Part shown: positions 18,835-27,443 of the stretch, piece after piece
How positions within the stretch are numbered: the first letter of the stretch is position 1
Layout of the letters: every line of letters starts with the position of its first letter
DNA from: Croceibacterium_A sp035555595
Lineage (GTDB): Bacteria; Pseudomonadota; Alphaproteobacteria; Sphingomonadales; Sphingomonadaceae
DNA: 64,000 nucleotides
Direction of reading: 5' to 3'
NCBI GenBank assembly: GCA_035555595.1
Contig: DATMGK010000054.1
Span: 16,721-80,720 of the forward strand
Notes under the pieces: model-generated
What the model saw: the letters and a program-made list of their open reading frames with translations, nothing else
Database searches by the model: none
What the model was told of the DNA's origin: nothing
Program-made: the position numbers and the translations under genes

Positions 18835-20829
18835 ATGTTCACAAAGATCCTCATCGCCAATCGCGGAGAGATCGCCTGCCGGGTGATCCGCACCGCGAAA
18901 GCGATGGGGATCGCCACGGTCGCCGTCTATTCCGATGCCGATGCCCGCAGCCCGCATGTCGCCATGGCGGGCGAGGCGGTTCATATCGGCCCCTCCCCCG
19001 CCGCCGAAAGCTATCTTCGGGCCGACCGGATCATCGCCGCGTGCAAGGCGACCGGGGCGCAGGCCGTGCATCCCGGCTATGGCTTCCTGAGCGAACGGGC
19101 GAGCTTCGTGGAAGCGCTGGAGGCAGAAGGGGTCGCCTTCATCGGTCCGCCCGCCACCGCCATCGCCGCGATGGGCGACAAGATCGAAAGCAAGCGTATC
19201 GCGCAGGCGGCCGGGGTCAGCGTTGTGCCCGGCTTCGTGGGCGAGATCGCCGATGCGGATCATGCCGCGCGGATCGCCGGGGAAATCGGCTATCCGGTGA
19301 TGCTGAAGGCCAGCGCAGGCGGCGGCGGCAAGGGGATGCGGCTGGCCAGCAACGAAGACGATCTGCGCGAAGGCTTCGACAGCGTCCGGCGAGAGGCACT
19401 GGCAAGTTTCGGCGATGATCGGCTGCTGATCGAGAAATTCATCGAAAACCCGCGGCACATCGAAATACAAGTTCTGGGCGACCGGCACGGCAACCTGATC
19501 CACCTGAACGAGCGCGAATGTTCGATCCAGCGCCGCCATCAGAAGGTGGTGGAGGAAGCGCCTTCCCCCTTCGTCACCTCTGAAATGCGCGCGCGCATGG
19601 GGGAACAGGCAATCGCGCTGGCGCGGGCGGTGGGATATCATTCCGCCGGAACGGTGGAGCTGATCGTTTCCGGCGCGGACCGGACGGGCGAGAGCTTCTA
19701 CTTCCTCGAAATGAATACCCGGCTTCAGGTCGAACATCCGGTGACGGAGGCGATCACCGGCGTCGATCTGGTCGAACAGATGATCCGCGTGGCAGCGGGC
19801 GAACCGCTTGGCTTCACGCAGGCAGATATCGGCGTGAATGGCTGGGCGATAGAAACCCGCGTCTATGCCGAAGATCCCTATCGCGGGTTCCTGCCCAGTA
19901 CCGGGCGGCTGGTGCGATACGCGCCGCTCGTCGCTGAACACGCCGGGGAAGGATACGTCCGCGTCGATGACGGGGTGTCGGAAGGCGGCGAGGTGTCGCT
20001 GTTCTACGACCCGATGATCGCCAAGCTGATCACCTGGGCTCCGACCCGCGATGGCGCGGCGGACCTGCAAGTCGAAGCGCTCGACCGCTTCGAGATCGAG
20101 GGGCCAAGACACAATATCGATTTCCTCGGCGCTCTGATGCTGCACCCACGGTTCCGCGCGGGCGAACTGACCACCGGCTTCATTGCCGAGGAATATCCGG
20201 ATGGCTTCCACGGCGCGCCCGCGGACGGCGAAAGGTTACGCACAATCGCCGCCATCGCCGCCGGGATGGCCTTTACCCGGCAGGCTCGCAGCCGACGCAT
20301 TTCCGGCCAGATCAACGGCCCGCCTGTGCTGCCGATCGATTGGACGGTGCGGATCGACGGGCAGGACCATGCCGTCACGCTGGGCGATGGGCACGCCATG
20401 GTCGACGGCCAACGGATTGAGGGCACTTGCGACTGGATGCCCGGAATGCGCCGCGCGACAGCAACCGGCAACGGGCAGTCACTGGGCTTGCAAGTGCGGA
20501 GCGAAGGGCTGGAATGGATCATCGCGACGCATGGCGCCACACATCGCGCCCGCGCATTGCCTGCCAGGCTGGGCCCGCTGGCGGCGCGGATGATCGAGAA
20601 GCAGGAAGCTGACGTCTCCCTCCTGCTGCTCAGCTCCATGCCGGGCCTGCTGGTCGCGCTTCACGCGACCGTGGGCGACCGCATTGAACCGGGGCAACCC
20701 CTCGCAACGGTGGAGGCGATGAAGATGGAAAACATCCTGCGCGCCGGACGCGGCGGAACGGTGAAGGCGATCAAAGCTTCACCGGGCGAGACACTCGCAG
20801 CAGGCGCGGTAATCCTCGAACTGGAATGA
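18835..20829 (+). CDS. pccA: Acyl-CoA (propionyl-CoA) carboxylase biotin-containing alpha subunit
   Basis: The 664-residue protein has an N-terminal biotin carboxylase part (MFTKILIANRGEIACRVIRTA; ATP-grasp with KASAGGGGKGMR; FLEMNTRLQVEHPVTE) over about 1-445. A linker/BT region follows, and a C-terminal biotinyl domain carries Lys630 in EAMKMEN. It carboxylates its bound biotin; a separate beta subunit transfers the carboxyl group to the acyl-CoA. The neighbouring epimerase and mutase make propionyl-CoA the likely substrate, though methylcrotonyl- or acetyl-CoA enzymes look similar. The beta gene (pccB) is not in the window. A seven-codon mini-ORF between metY and this ATG ends in TGATG and may couple translation. 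Confidence 0.92.
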   Translation: MFTKILIANRGEIACRVIRTAKAMGIATVAVYSDADARSPHVAMAGEAVHIGPSPAAESYLRADRIIAACKATGAQAVHPGYGFLSERASFVEALEAEGVAFIGPPATAIAAMGDKIESKRIAQAAGVSVVPGFVGEIADADHAARIAGEIGYPVMLKASAGGGGKGMRLASNEDDLREGFDSVRREALASFGDDRLLIEKFIENPRHIEIQVLGDRHGNLIHLNERECSIQRRHQKVVEEAPSPFVTSEMRARMGEQAIALARAVGYHSAGTVELIVSGADRTGESFYFLEMNTRLQVEHPVTEAITGVDLVEQMIRVAAGEPLGFTQADIGVNGWAIETRVYAEDPYRGFLPSTGRLVRYAPLVAEHAGEGYVRVDDGVSEGGEVSLFYDPMIAKLITWAPTRDGAADLQVEALDRFEIEGPRHNIDFLGALMLHPRFRAGELTTGFIAEEYPDGFHGAPADGERLRTIAAIAAGMAFTRQARSRRISGQINGPPVLPIDWTVRIDGQDHAVTLGDGHAMVDGQRIEGTCDWMPGMRRATATGNGQSLGLQVRSEGLEWIIATHGATHRARALPARLGPLAARMIEKQEADVSLLLLSSMPGLLVALHATVGDRIEPGQPLATVEAMKMENILRAGRGGTVKAIKASPGETLAAGAVILELE

Positions 20830-20833
20830 TCCC

Positions 20834-21391
20834 TCAGCGAGAGAGTATGGCTTCCACCTCCGCAAGCGCAGCCGGCGTATCCACATCGCGCAAAATGCCG
20901 GGAGGCGGATCGAGCAAAGTGGCCCCTGCCAGCAGCGGACCGGCACCCCTGTCCCCATCAAGCAAAGCCGCGCGCGTCAGCAGCGCTCGATCAAGCAGGG
21001 CCGGAACACCCGCCCGCCCATCCGCATGACGAGTGGCCGCGGGGGCCGTACTGTCGGCCAAGTCGCGAATATAGCCGGGCGTAACAAGCGGCATGTCAGC
21101 AAGGACGACGAGCAACGCAGACACTTCCAGCCGCAATGCATGACGGGCAGCCAGCGCGAGCGATGAACCCAACCCCTCCTCCGGGCGGGGGTTTATCAGC
21201 TTTGCCCAACCCTCCACGAAACTAACACCATCTGGCCCGGTGACGATCACCCCCGGCGCCAAGGCCTGTTCAGCCGCTTCCACACACCAGCGCCCCAGCG
21301 GCTTGCCCGCGCAGACCGCTTCCAGCTTCCCGCCGCCAAACCGCGTGCCCAGCCCGGCAGCGAGCACCGCGACCAGAGGCATGTCAGCCAT
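20834..21391 (-). CDS. MobA-like nucleotidyltransferase (Mo-cofactor maturation)
   Basis: The 185-residue protein has the sugar-nucleotide/molybdopterin nucleotidyltransferase signature AVLAAGLGTRFGGGKLEAV and the Asp of LVVLADMPLV for metal binding. MocA-type enzymes attach CMP to molybdopterin for xanthine-oxidase-family enzymes, and MobA attaches GMP. The neighbouring XdhC-like gene and IorAB genes favour a cytosine-type (MocA) role, which is inference. ATG 21391 overlaps the XdhC-like stop by 8 bases. It is convergent with pccA, 4 bases apart. Confidence 0.82.
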   Translation of the reverse strand: MADMPLVAVLAAGLGTRFGGGKLEAVCAGKPLGRWCVEAAEQALAPGVIVTGPDGVSFVEGWAKLINPRPEEGLGSSLALAARHALRLEVSALLVVLADMPLVTPGYIRDLADSTAPAATRHADGRAGVPALLDRALLTRAALLDGDRGAGPLLAGATLLDPPPGILRDVDTPAALAEVEAILSR

Positions 21392-22214
21392 GCGGGTGTA
21401 TTGCCTCGTATTCTCCGACGATCTCCGCCAGCACGGAGAGCGCCAGCACACCCGGCTCACGACTGCGCGGGATCAGGCCGACAGGGCTGCGAACGCGGGC
21501 CACTTCCTCGGCGGAAAGCCCGGCTTCGACCAACCGTTCGACACGGCCGCGCCGTGCCTCCATCCCGCCTTGCGCGCCGACATGGAAAGCGGGGGTCGCC
21601 AGCGCCCACTCCAGAATCGCCTGTTCCCATTCGTGATCGTGGAACAGCAATATCACCGCCGTCCAACGATCAGCCGCCAATCCCTCAGGTTTACAACCAA
21701 GAGACAGGGCATCCTTGCCATGCGCGGCGGTTTCAATACCCGCCGCCTGTGCCAGCGCAGCCAGCGCGGCCAGTTCAGGCCCTTCTCCAAATAGCTGGAG
21801 CCGAAGAGCCGGAATATAGTGCCGCTGTGGCAGAGCCGCCGAAGGCAATGAAACGGTGGACGGCAACCGGGCATCGAGCGCGGCCACGGCGGCGCGACAA
21901 GCGGCACGATCAGGCGCGGGATCGATCAGCACGTCCAGCCCGCTGCCGCACGGCAGACGAAAATCGATCAGCGGCGACCCCGCGCCGAAGCGTTTGACCA
22001 CCGGCCCGCTGGCTTCTGCAATCTCGGTGGCGAGCTGTTTCTCAAGGCATCCGTCGGCAAGGCTCCCCGTTATTCCGCCATCGGGATGCACTGCCAGTTG
22101 CGCGCCCAGCCGACGGGAAAAGCTGCCTTCGATACCCACGATCGTGCACAGCCCCACCCCCGGCTCGCAGGCGGCGCGCAGGGCTGCACGGTCATCGGCC
22201 CAGCTTGAAGTCAC
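21384..22214 (-). CDS. XdhC/CoxI-family maturation factor
   Basis: The 276-residue protein carries the XdhC/CoxI pattern: an N-terminal domain with TIVGIEGSFSRRLGAQLAVHPDGGITGSLADGCLE, then a C-terminal Rossmann-like part ending with RSPVGLIPRSREPGVLALSVLAEIV. XdhC proteins bind molybdenum cofactor, help its sulfuration and insert it into xanthine-dehydrogenase-family enzymes. GTG 22214 was chosen because AAGGAGA lies just upstream; the next in-frame ATG further out (22259) has no such site. It is coupled with the MobA-like gene and lies 1.8 kb from the Mo subunit gene. Confidence 0.85.
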   Translation of the reverse strand: MTSSWADDRAALRAACEPGVGLCTIVGIEGSFSRRLGAQLAVHPDGGITGSLADGCLEKQLATEIAEASGPVVKRFGAGSPLIDFRLPCGSGLDVLIDPAPDRAACRAAVAALDARLPSTVSLPSAALPQRHYIPALRLQLFGEGPELAALAALAQAAGIETAAHGKDALSLGCKPEGLAADRWTAVILLFHDHEWEQAILEWALATPAFHVGAQGGMEARRGRVERLVEAGLSAEEVARVRSPVGLIPRSREPGVLALSVLAEIVGEYEAIHPHG

Positions 22215-22291
22215 GCTGTCTCCTTCATCATCGGGTCGCCGCCGAGATGCGGCGCCCAATGATGAACCGGAATAGACGCAGAGCCACTACG

Positions 22292-23884
22292 TCAGGAAGG
22301 CACCACGCAGCGGAAATTGGCTGCGTCGGCCGTATCGCCGCTGCCGGTGTACTGGGCATAGGCCGGATAGGGACACAGCGGCCGCGACATCGGTTCGCCC
22401 GGCGGGCCAGCGGGCGCGCCGGGCATCATGGCCGGAACCGTGGTTGGCCGCGTGGCGATGATGCGGCTGGGCGCCTTGCCGGTGGTCGCCCAATCATCGA
22501 TCACCGCCAGCGTATCGAACTGGCTCGGCCCGTCGCCGCCGGAGCAGTGATCCATGCCCGGCGCCATGAACAGGCGGAGTTGCTGCTGCGCCTGTGCCTG
22601 AGGGATCGAATGATAGGCCCCGCGATAGAACAGCACGGTGTTCCCCGCCGGGATCAGCCCGTCGTTCCACCCGTGGCTGAGCAGCAGCTTGCCGCCACGC
22701 GCGAAGAACGGACGCAAGCCATCGGACGGCACGTTGAGAATGTCGGCCCCGAAAGTGCGCGCATCATAAGTGCCGTGGAAGTAATCGAAGCTCTTCCAGT
22801 CCCAGTTCGGCTTGTCGCCGTAAACCAGCATGGAAAAATAGGTGTAGGCCACCGGGAACGGCTGCTGCCCCATGATCAGTGCGGCAAGCTGCATCTCGCT
22901 GCCCGCTGGCCAGCCGTTCAGCAGAGTGCCGCCACGCGGATCGGGGATGCCGTTGTAGATCGCACGCGCCGTTTCCACCTGCGCCGGGGTCAGGCACTGG
23001 TCGCCATCACCACCAGTGCACTGGATCGTCGCCGGATCGAACTGGCAGGCATCCGGGCGGCCGATCACGCCGTCTTCCAACCCGTCCAGCTTGTCACATT
23101 GCTTGACCGCAGCCTGATGCAGCGCCGTCAGCTTCGGCATGGAAAGCGCAGCGCCGGGCGCGCGCTGCGGCTGCCAACCGGCCCACATCGACTGCGTCAT
23201 CAGGTCGGTCATCGGATTGGCCGGGGCCATGGCGCTGATCGCATCGAAATCTTCGGGATAGCGATAGGCGGACATCAGGCCCTGCCGCCCGCCGGTGGAG
23301 CAGGAATTCCACAGCGAGATTTTCGGCCCGTTACCATAGAACTGCTGAATCGCGGCCTTCGCGGTCACGACCATTTCATGCACGGCGCGGTGGCCGAAAT
23401 CGACCAGCTTTTCAGGATGGCCCATGGCGAAATCCGCCGTCATGCCATTGCCGGTGTGGCCGGTATCGGTTGTCGCCACGGCGTACCCGCGCGTAAGCGG
23501 ATCGGCGAGCTGCGAATAACTGAGCTGCCCGGCCCAGATGCCGTTGCCGATACCCACGAACTTGCCGTTCCAGCCGTTCGAGGGGAGCCAGACCTCAACC
23601 TTGATGTCTGAATCGCTGCTCGGCGTCAGAGTGGCCTGCACGCGGCAGAATTGCGGCACGTCCTTGTAAGCAGCATTGGCGACACCGGGTGGGAGATTGC
23701 CGGGCAGACCCGGCTGCTCGAACGCACCCTTCGCCACGATGGTGGCAGACGTAACCTTGCCGTTGGGTAAAGCAAGATTGGCCAGATCGCCGCAATCTGC
23801 CGCCTGCGCCGGTGACGCCACCACCGCAATCGCGGCCAGCGCCGTCCCACCGAGCCATGCTCGCGCCCGCCCCCAGTTAATCAT
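22292..23884 (-). CDS. Secreted tannase/feruloyl esterase family hydrolase
   Basis: The 530-residue protein has a signal peptide (hydrophobic core ALAAIAVVA, cleavage after SPAQA, about residue 29). The alpha/beta-hydrolase Ser196 is in the tannase-type motif CSTGGRQG. Candidate Asp and His of the triad are in HGWNDGLIPAG and MDHCSGGDG, and the cysteines next to Ser and His fit the disulfide that links them in this family. It is expected to cleave ester-bound phenolics such as galloyl or feruloyl groups in the periplasm or outside. It lies between cofactor genes and the Mo hydroxylase. The true substrate is unknown. Confidence 0.88.
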   Translation of the reverse strand: MINWGRARAWLGGTALAAIAVVASPAQAADCGDLANLALPNGKVTSATIVAKGAFEQPGLPGNLPPGVANAAYKDVPQFCRVQATLTPSSDSDIKVEVWLPSNGWNGKFVGIGNGIWAGQLSYSQLADPLTRGYAVATTDTGHTGNGMTADFAMGHPEKLVDFGHRAVHEMVVTAKAAIQQFYGNGPKISLWNSCSTGGRQGLMSAYRYPEDFDAISAMAPANPMTDLMTQSMWAGWQPQRAPGAALSMPKLTALHQAAVKQCDKLDGLEDGVIGRPDACQFDPATIQCTGGDGDQCLTPAQVETARAIYNGIPDPRGGTLLNGWPAGSEMQLAALIMGQQPFPVAYTYFSMLVYGDKPNWDWKSFDYFHGTYDARTFGADILNVPSDGLRPFFARGGKLLLSHGWNDGLIPAGNTVLFYRGAYHSIPQAQAQQQLRLFMAPGMDHCSGGDGPSQFDTLAVIDDWATTGKAPSRIIATRPTTVPAMMPGAPAGPPGEPMSRPLCPYPAYAQYTGSGDTADAANFRCVVPS

Positions 23885-24041
23885 CACCCTGTTCTCCCAA
23901 TCCCTAAGCGAGTCCATCCGTTAATGGACTTTGTCCGTTCATAGCGGCGAATCCAGCGAAAACCATAAGCAGGCTTCAACCCACCACGCCCGCCCGGAAC
24001 GCTTCATTTCAACCACAGATCAAGACAGTCGAGCCCCGGTT

Positions 24042-26267
24042 TTACACCAGCAGCTTCGTATCGATCGGCAGGCGGCGGATACGCTTGCCGGTCAACTTGA
24101 ACAGCGCGTTGGTCAGCGCCGGAATCACCGGTGGCAGCGCAGGTTCGCCAAGGCCGGTAGGATCCTTGTCAGACAGCACCCAATCGACGTGAATTGTCGG
24201 CGTGGTGGGCATGCGCGGGACCGGATACTGGTGGAAATTGGAAGGCTTGGCCCCACCGTTTTCGATTTCCACCGCCAGCGCAACTGCCTGTCCCAGCCCG
24301 TCGATTACAGAGCCTTCAACCTGGTTCATTGCGCCCAGCGGGTTGATGATGTGGCTGCCCACATCGCCCACGACCCACACGTCATGTACATCCACCTCCC
24401 CACGGGCGTTCAGGCTGGCTTCGACGACTTCGGCAAAATATCCGCGGTGGCTGAAGAAGAACCCGAAACCCTTGGCCCGGCCATCGGCCGCAGGGGTGGA
24501 CCATTTCGAGGTTTCCAACACCTTTTCGATCACCGCACTCGCGCGCTCCGCGCTGAACTCCGGCTCGGGCGCTCCGAAACCGCCGGCGGCGGGCGGATGG
24601 ACCTCTGGCCCCGAGAGCAGGTCGAGCATCAGAGTCGGCAGATCGCTTCCCTGTGCCTGCGCTACCTCGTCAAGAAACGACTGGGTGACGAAGGCAATGG
24701 CGTTGGATTGCGGAGCCCGCATCCAGCCCATCGGCACGCGGGTGTTGATGATCGACTGGCCGTATCGCCACGCGCCCACGAAGCGGGCGGGAAACACGCC
24801 TGCTTCCATCTGCGCCGCGTTATGAAGCTGGCCATTCAGCCCCATGGTTACGAAGTGATCGTCGAACGCGGTCAGCTTACCGCTTTCGTCCAGCGCCGCG
24901 CGGAACTTGTGCCAGCCCGCGGGGCGATAGAAATCGCTCCGCAGATCGTCCTCGCGGCTCCAGATCAGCTGGATCGGCACACCCGGCTTCTTCGCCGCGA
25001 TTGCCGCCGACTGAACCATGAAGTCGTTGATCAGGCGTCGACCGAACCCACCACCCATGCGCGTCAGATGGATCGTGATCTTGTCCGCCGGAATGCCAAG
25101 CTGCTGCGTAACGCCCTGCTGCCCCGATTGCGGAAATTGCGAAGGCGCCCAGATTTCCATCCGGCCGTCATCATGCGCCAGCGCGGTGCAGTTCATCGGC
25201 TCCATCGCCACATGGGCCAGGAACGGATAGTGGTATTCCGCCTCCACGACTTTCGCCGCGCCGGCCAGCGCGCCATCGACGTCGCCTTGTTTTACGAGCT
25301 CTTTCTCAGGCGTTCCGCTGTTGAAAAGCTCGCTCGCCTGCGCTTCGTATCCGGCGCTGGAATGGCTGGCCCATTCGCCGTTGTCCCATTCGATAACCAG
25401 CTTCTTGCGCGCCTGATTGGCGATCCACCAGTTGCTGGCGATCACCGCCACGCCATCGATCAGCAATTCGGGATTGTCGCCGCCTTTCAGCACGATCACA
25501 TCTTCCACGCCGGGCGTGACTCTGGCCGCTTCGACATCGGCGGAAACCAGACGTGCGCCGAATGTCGGCGCCCGCTCGTAAGCGGCGAATTTCATACCGG
25601 GCAGGTTGATATCAACGCCAAAGATCGGCTCGCCGCGAACGATACGCGCGGAATCGACCCCGATGATCGGGCGGCCGATGATGCTGAAAGTCTTCGGGTC
25701 TTTCAGCGCAACCGTGGCCGCGTCAGGCGGCGGCAGCTTCGCGGCGTCGGCGGCAAGTTCGCCGTAAGTCAGCGACCGGCCCGACGATGCCTCGATCACT
25801 TTGCCCTTTTCGGTACGCAGCGTGTCGGCGGGAACGCCCCACCGTTGCGCTGCCGCCCCGACCAGCATCGCCCGCGCGGCTGCGCCAACCTGGCGCATCG
25901 GCAGCCAGTTCATCGGCGTGGCCATGCTTCCGCCTGCCATCTGGCCGGTAAAGAAGCTGCCATATTTCAGATCGTAATCGGCCTGCTCGACAGAGACATT
26001 GTCCCAGTCCGCATCCAGTTCCTCTGCAATCAGCATCGGCAGCATGGTCTTGATGCCTTGCCCGATCTCCGGGTTCTTGCCGACGATGGTGATCGCGCCA
26101 TCACTGGCGATGCTGACATAGAGGTTGAGCGTGGCGGGGGCCGCTTCTACCCCGGCAACAGCGGCACGTGCGGCCATGGGTAGCGTCGCTGCCAGCATCA
26201 GGCCACCCCCGGCTAGGGCGCTTGCCCGCAGGAGGGTGCGGCGGTCCAGTGCGATTGCCTCAGACAT
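24042..26267 (-). CDS. iorB: Mo-binding subunit of isoquinoline 1-oxidoreductase-like aldehyde/heterocycle hydroxylase
   Basis: The 741-residue protein has a twin-arginine signal (LDRRTLLRASALAGGG, residues ~7-22). The xanthine-oxidase-family Mo domain follows, with motifs GKNPEIGQGIKTMLPMLIAEEL, GGFGRR and a late GLGEPALPPVIPALTNA. This family works with a small 2Fe-2S subunit and no FAD subunit, passing electrons to a membrane or periplasmic acceptor. The Tat signal indicates export. Isoquinoline, aldehydes or other aromatics are possible substrates. The start overlaps the iorA-like stop by 8 bases. The symbol marks family likeness, not a proven substrate. Confidence 0.88.
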   Translation of the reverse strand: MSEAIALDRRTLLRASALAGGGLMLAATLPMAARAAVAGVEAAPATLNLYVSIASDGAITIVGKNPEIGQGIKTMLPMLIAEELDADWDNVSVEQADYDLKYGSFFTGQMAGGSMATPMNWLPMRQVGAAARAMLVGAAAQRWGVPADTLRTEKGKVIEASSGRSLTYGELAADAAKLPPPDAATVALKDPKTFSIIGRPIIGVDSARIVRGEPIFGVDINLPGMKFAAYERAPTFGARLVSADVEAARVTPGVEDVIVLKGGDNPELLIDGVAVIASNWWIANQARKKLVIEWDNGEWASHSSAGYEAQASELFNSGTPEKELVKQGDVDGALAGAAKVVEAEYHYPFLAHVAMEPMNCTALAHDDGRMEIWAPSQFPQSGQQGVTQQLGIPADKITIHLTRMGGGFGRRLINDFMVQSAAIAAKKPGVPIQLIWSREDDLRSDFYRPAGWHKFRAALDESGKLTAFDDHFVTMGLNGQLHNAAQMEAGVFPARFVGAWRYGQSIINTRVPMGWMRAPQSNAIAFVTQSFLDEVAQAQGSDLPTLMLDLLSGPEVHPPAAGGFGAPEPEFSAERASAVIEKVLETSKWSTPAADGRAKGFGFFFSHRGYFAEVVEASLNARGEVDVHDVWVVGDVGSHIINPLGAMNQVEGSVIDGLGQAVALAVEIENGGAKPSNFHQYPVPRMPTTPTIHVDWVLSDKDPTGLGEPALPPVIPALTNALFKLTGKRIRRLPIDTKLLV

Positions 26268-26730
26268 TGGCCGTCCCCTCTTCGACAACAACGGCGATCG
26301 CATCACGAATACGGGTGTAGCAGGCGCAGCGGCAGATATTCCCCTGCATCGCCTGATCGATCTGCTGCGCATCCGGCTTCGCATTGCGGGCCAGCAGCGC
26401 GGTGGCCGTCATCAGCTGACCGGCCTGACAATAGCCGCACTGCATCACGTCCTCGTCCACCCAGACCTTCTGCAACGCGCGGCCCACGGGGCTTTCAACC
26501 AGCGCCTCAATCGTCGTGACCTTGCGATCGCCGATCGAACCGACCTGCAAAGAGCAGGAACGTGCCGCCACGCCATCCACATGAACCGTGCAGGCCCCAC
26601 AGGCGCCGATGCCGCAACCGAACTTGGTGCCGAGCATTCCAAGTTCATTCCTCAGCGCCCACAGCAGCGGCATTTCTGCCGGTACGTCGAGCTCCCGCGC
26701 CTCGCCGTTGATCTCGACCCGGTAGGCCAT
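26260..26730 (-). CDS. iorA: 2Fe-2S subunit of IorAB-type oxidoreductase
   Basis: The 156-residue protein has the two iron-sulfur domains of the small subunit: a plant-type ferredoxin fold with FGCGIGACGACTVHVDG and a later RSC (Cys), and a helical domain with QCGYCQAGQLM and NICRCACYTRI. It carries electrons from the Mo site. It has no signal peptide of its own, so it is probably exported with the Tat-tagged large subunit, as known for this family. GGGAGAA precedes ATG 26730. It is divergent from the MarR gene across 163 bases. Confidence 0.93.
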   Translation of the reverse strand: MAYRVEINGEARELDVPAEMPLLWALRNELGMLGTKFGCGIGACGACTVHVDGVAARSCSLQVGSIGDRKVTTIEALVESPVGRALQKVWVDEDVMQCGYCQAGQLMTATALLARNAKPDAQQIDQAMQGNICRCACYTRIRDAIAVVVEEGTANV

Positions 26731-26847
26731 GCCATTCTCCCAATTATTATCGTGGCCGGCAGTACCGGACATAATCAAGGCACTGTAACAATAGCCATGC
26801 TGTGTGAAAAGCGCGTGATGGACACACCCGCTTGAAATACCCTTCGT

Positions 26848-26871
26848 GCCGTTTACGCTTGCACAAACGGC
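26848..26871. promoter_or_regulatory. Inverted repeat, candidate MarR operator
   Basis: The arms GCCGTTT (26848-26854) and AAACGGC (26865-26871) are perfect inverted repeats around a 10-base centre, in the intergenic space between the divergent iorA-like and MarR genes. MarR dimers usually bind such palindromes and repress both directions. The site overlaps an alternative GTG start (26846), which supports the ATG at 26894 as the real MarR start. This is inference from position and symmetry. Confidence 0.45.
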
Positions 26872-26893
26872 AGGGACCGTGATCGGGAGAATA

Positions 26894-27409
26894 ATGGAGA
26901 GGGGCAAAATCAGCGAACCGGGCAAAGGCAAGTCGAGCTTCGACATCTACCGCGAGGGAGGAACGACACGATCGATCCACCTGACGGTTCTGCTGGTGAT
27001 CGTCGCCCGCCGATGGCGTTCCCTCCTCGACGAACGTCTTAGGCTGATCGGCCAGAGCGCGGCCCGGATGGAAGCGCTGGCCGCAATCATCAATTCGCCC
27101 TGGCCCAGCGCTCAGGTGGATATCGCCCGTCGCCTTAGGATCGAAGGCCCAACGATGACGCGGATGCTCGACTCGCTGGAAGCCGATGCGCTGGTCGAAC
27201 GCCTGCCCGATCCTGGCGATCGCCGCACGAAGCAACTGCGCCTCACCCCTCAGGGAGAGGCGGTGCTGAAGGATATCTTCGCCATCGCTGACGAACTTCG
27301 CGAACGTCTGCTCGGCGGCCTGTCCGACGCGACGGTGGAGGAACTAAATGCCACCCTGCAATCGCTCAGCGATCGGCTGGATGACGGGCTGCCCGACCTG
27401 GAGGTCTGA
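26894..27409 (+). CDS. MarR-family transcriptional regulator
   Basis: The 171-residue protein has a winged helix: the recognition region SAQVDIARRLRIEGPTMTRMLDSLEADALVERLPDPGDRRTKQLRLTPQG matches MarR, including the wing DPGDRRTK. N- and C-terminal helices form the dimer interface. ATG 26894 was chosen because GGGAG lies 5 bases upstream; the GTG at 26846 is inside a palindrome. MarR proteins respond to phenolic ligands, and it is divergent from the IorAB-like genes, so it probably controls them and perhaps the neighbouring oxidative cassette. Confidence 0.9.
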   Translation: MERGKISEPGKGKSSFDIYREGGTTRSIHLTVLLVIVARRWRSLLDERLRLIGQSAARMEALAAIINSPWPSAQVDIARRLRIEGPTMTRMLDSLEADALVERLPDPGDRRTKQLRLTPQGEAVLKDIFAIADELRERLLGGLSDATVEELNATLQSLSDRLDDGLPDLEV

Positions 27410-27443
27410 CAGCCCGCAAAGTCATCCGACGATCCGGCGGCGA

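Noticed and set aside
18814..18837. Seven-codon ORF (MIAMRRC) between metY and pccA, as a leader peptide
   Set aside because: No attenuator hairpins or repeated regulatory codons; more likely a chance frame that ends in the TGATG before pccA.
23931..26183. 750-residue open frame on + opposite the Mo subunit gene
   Set aside because: Composition is Arg/His-rich with no family resemblance, and the minus strand holds a full xanthine-oxidase-family subunit; a GC-skew shadow.
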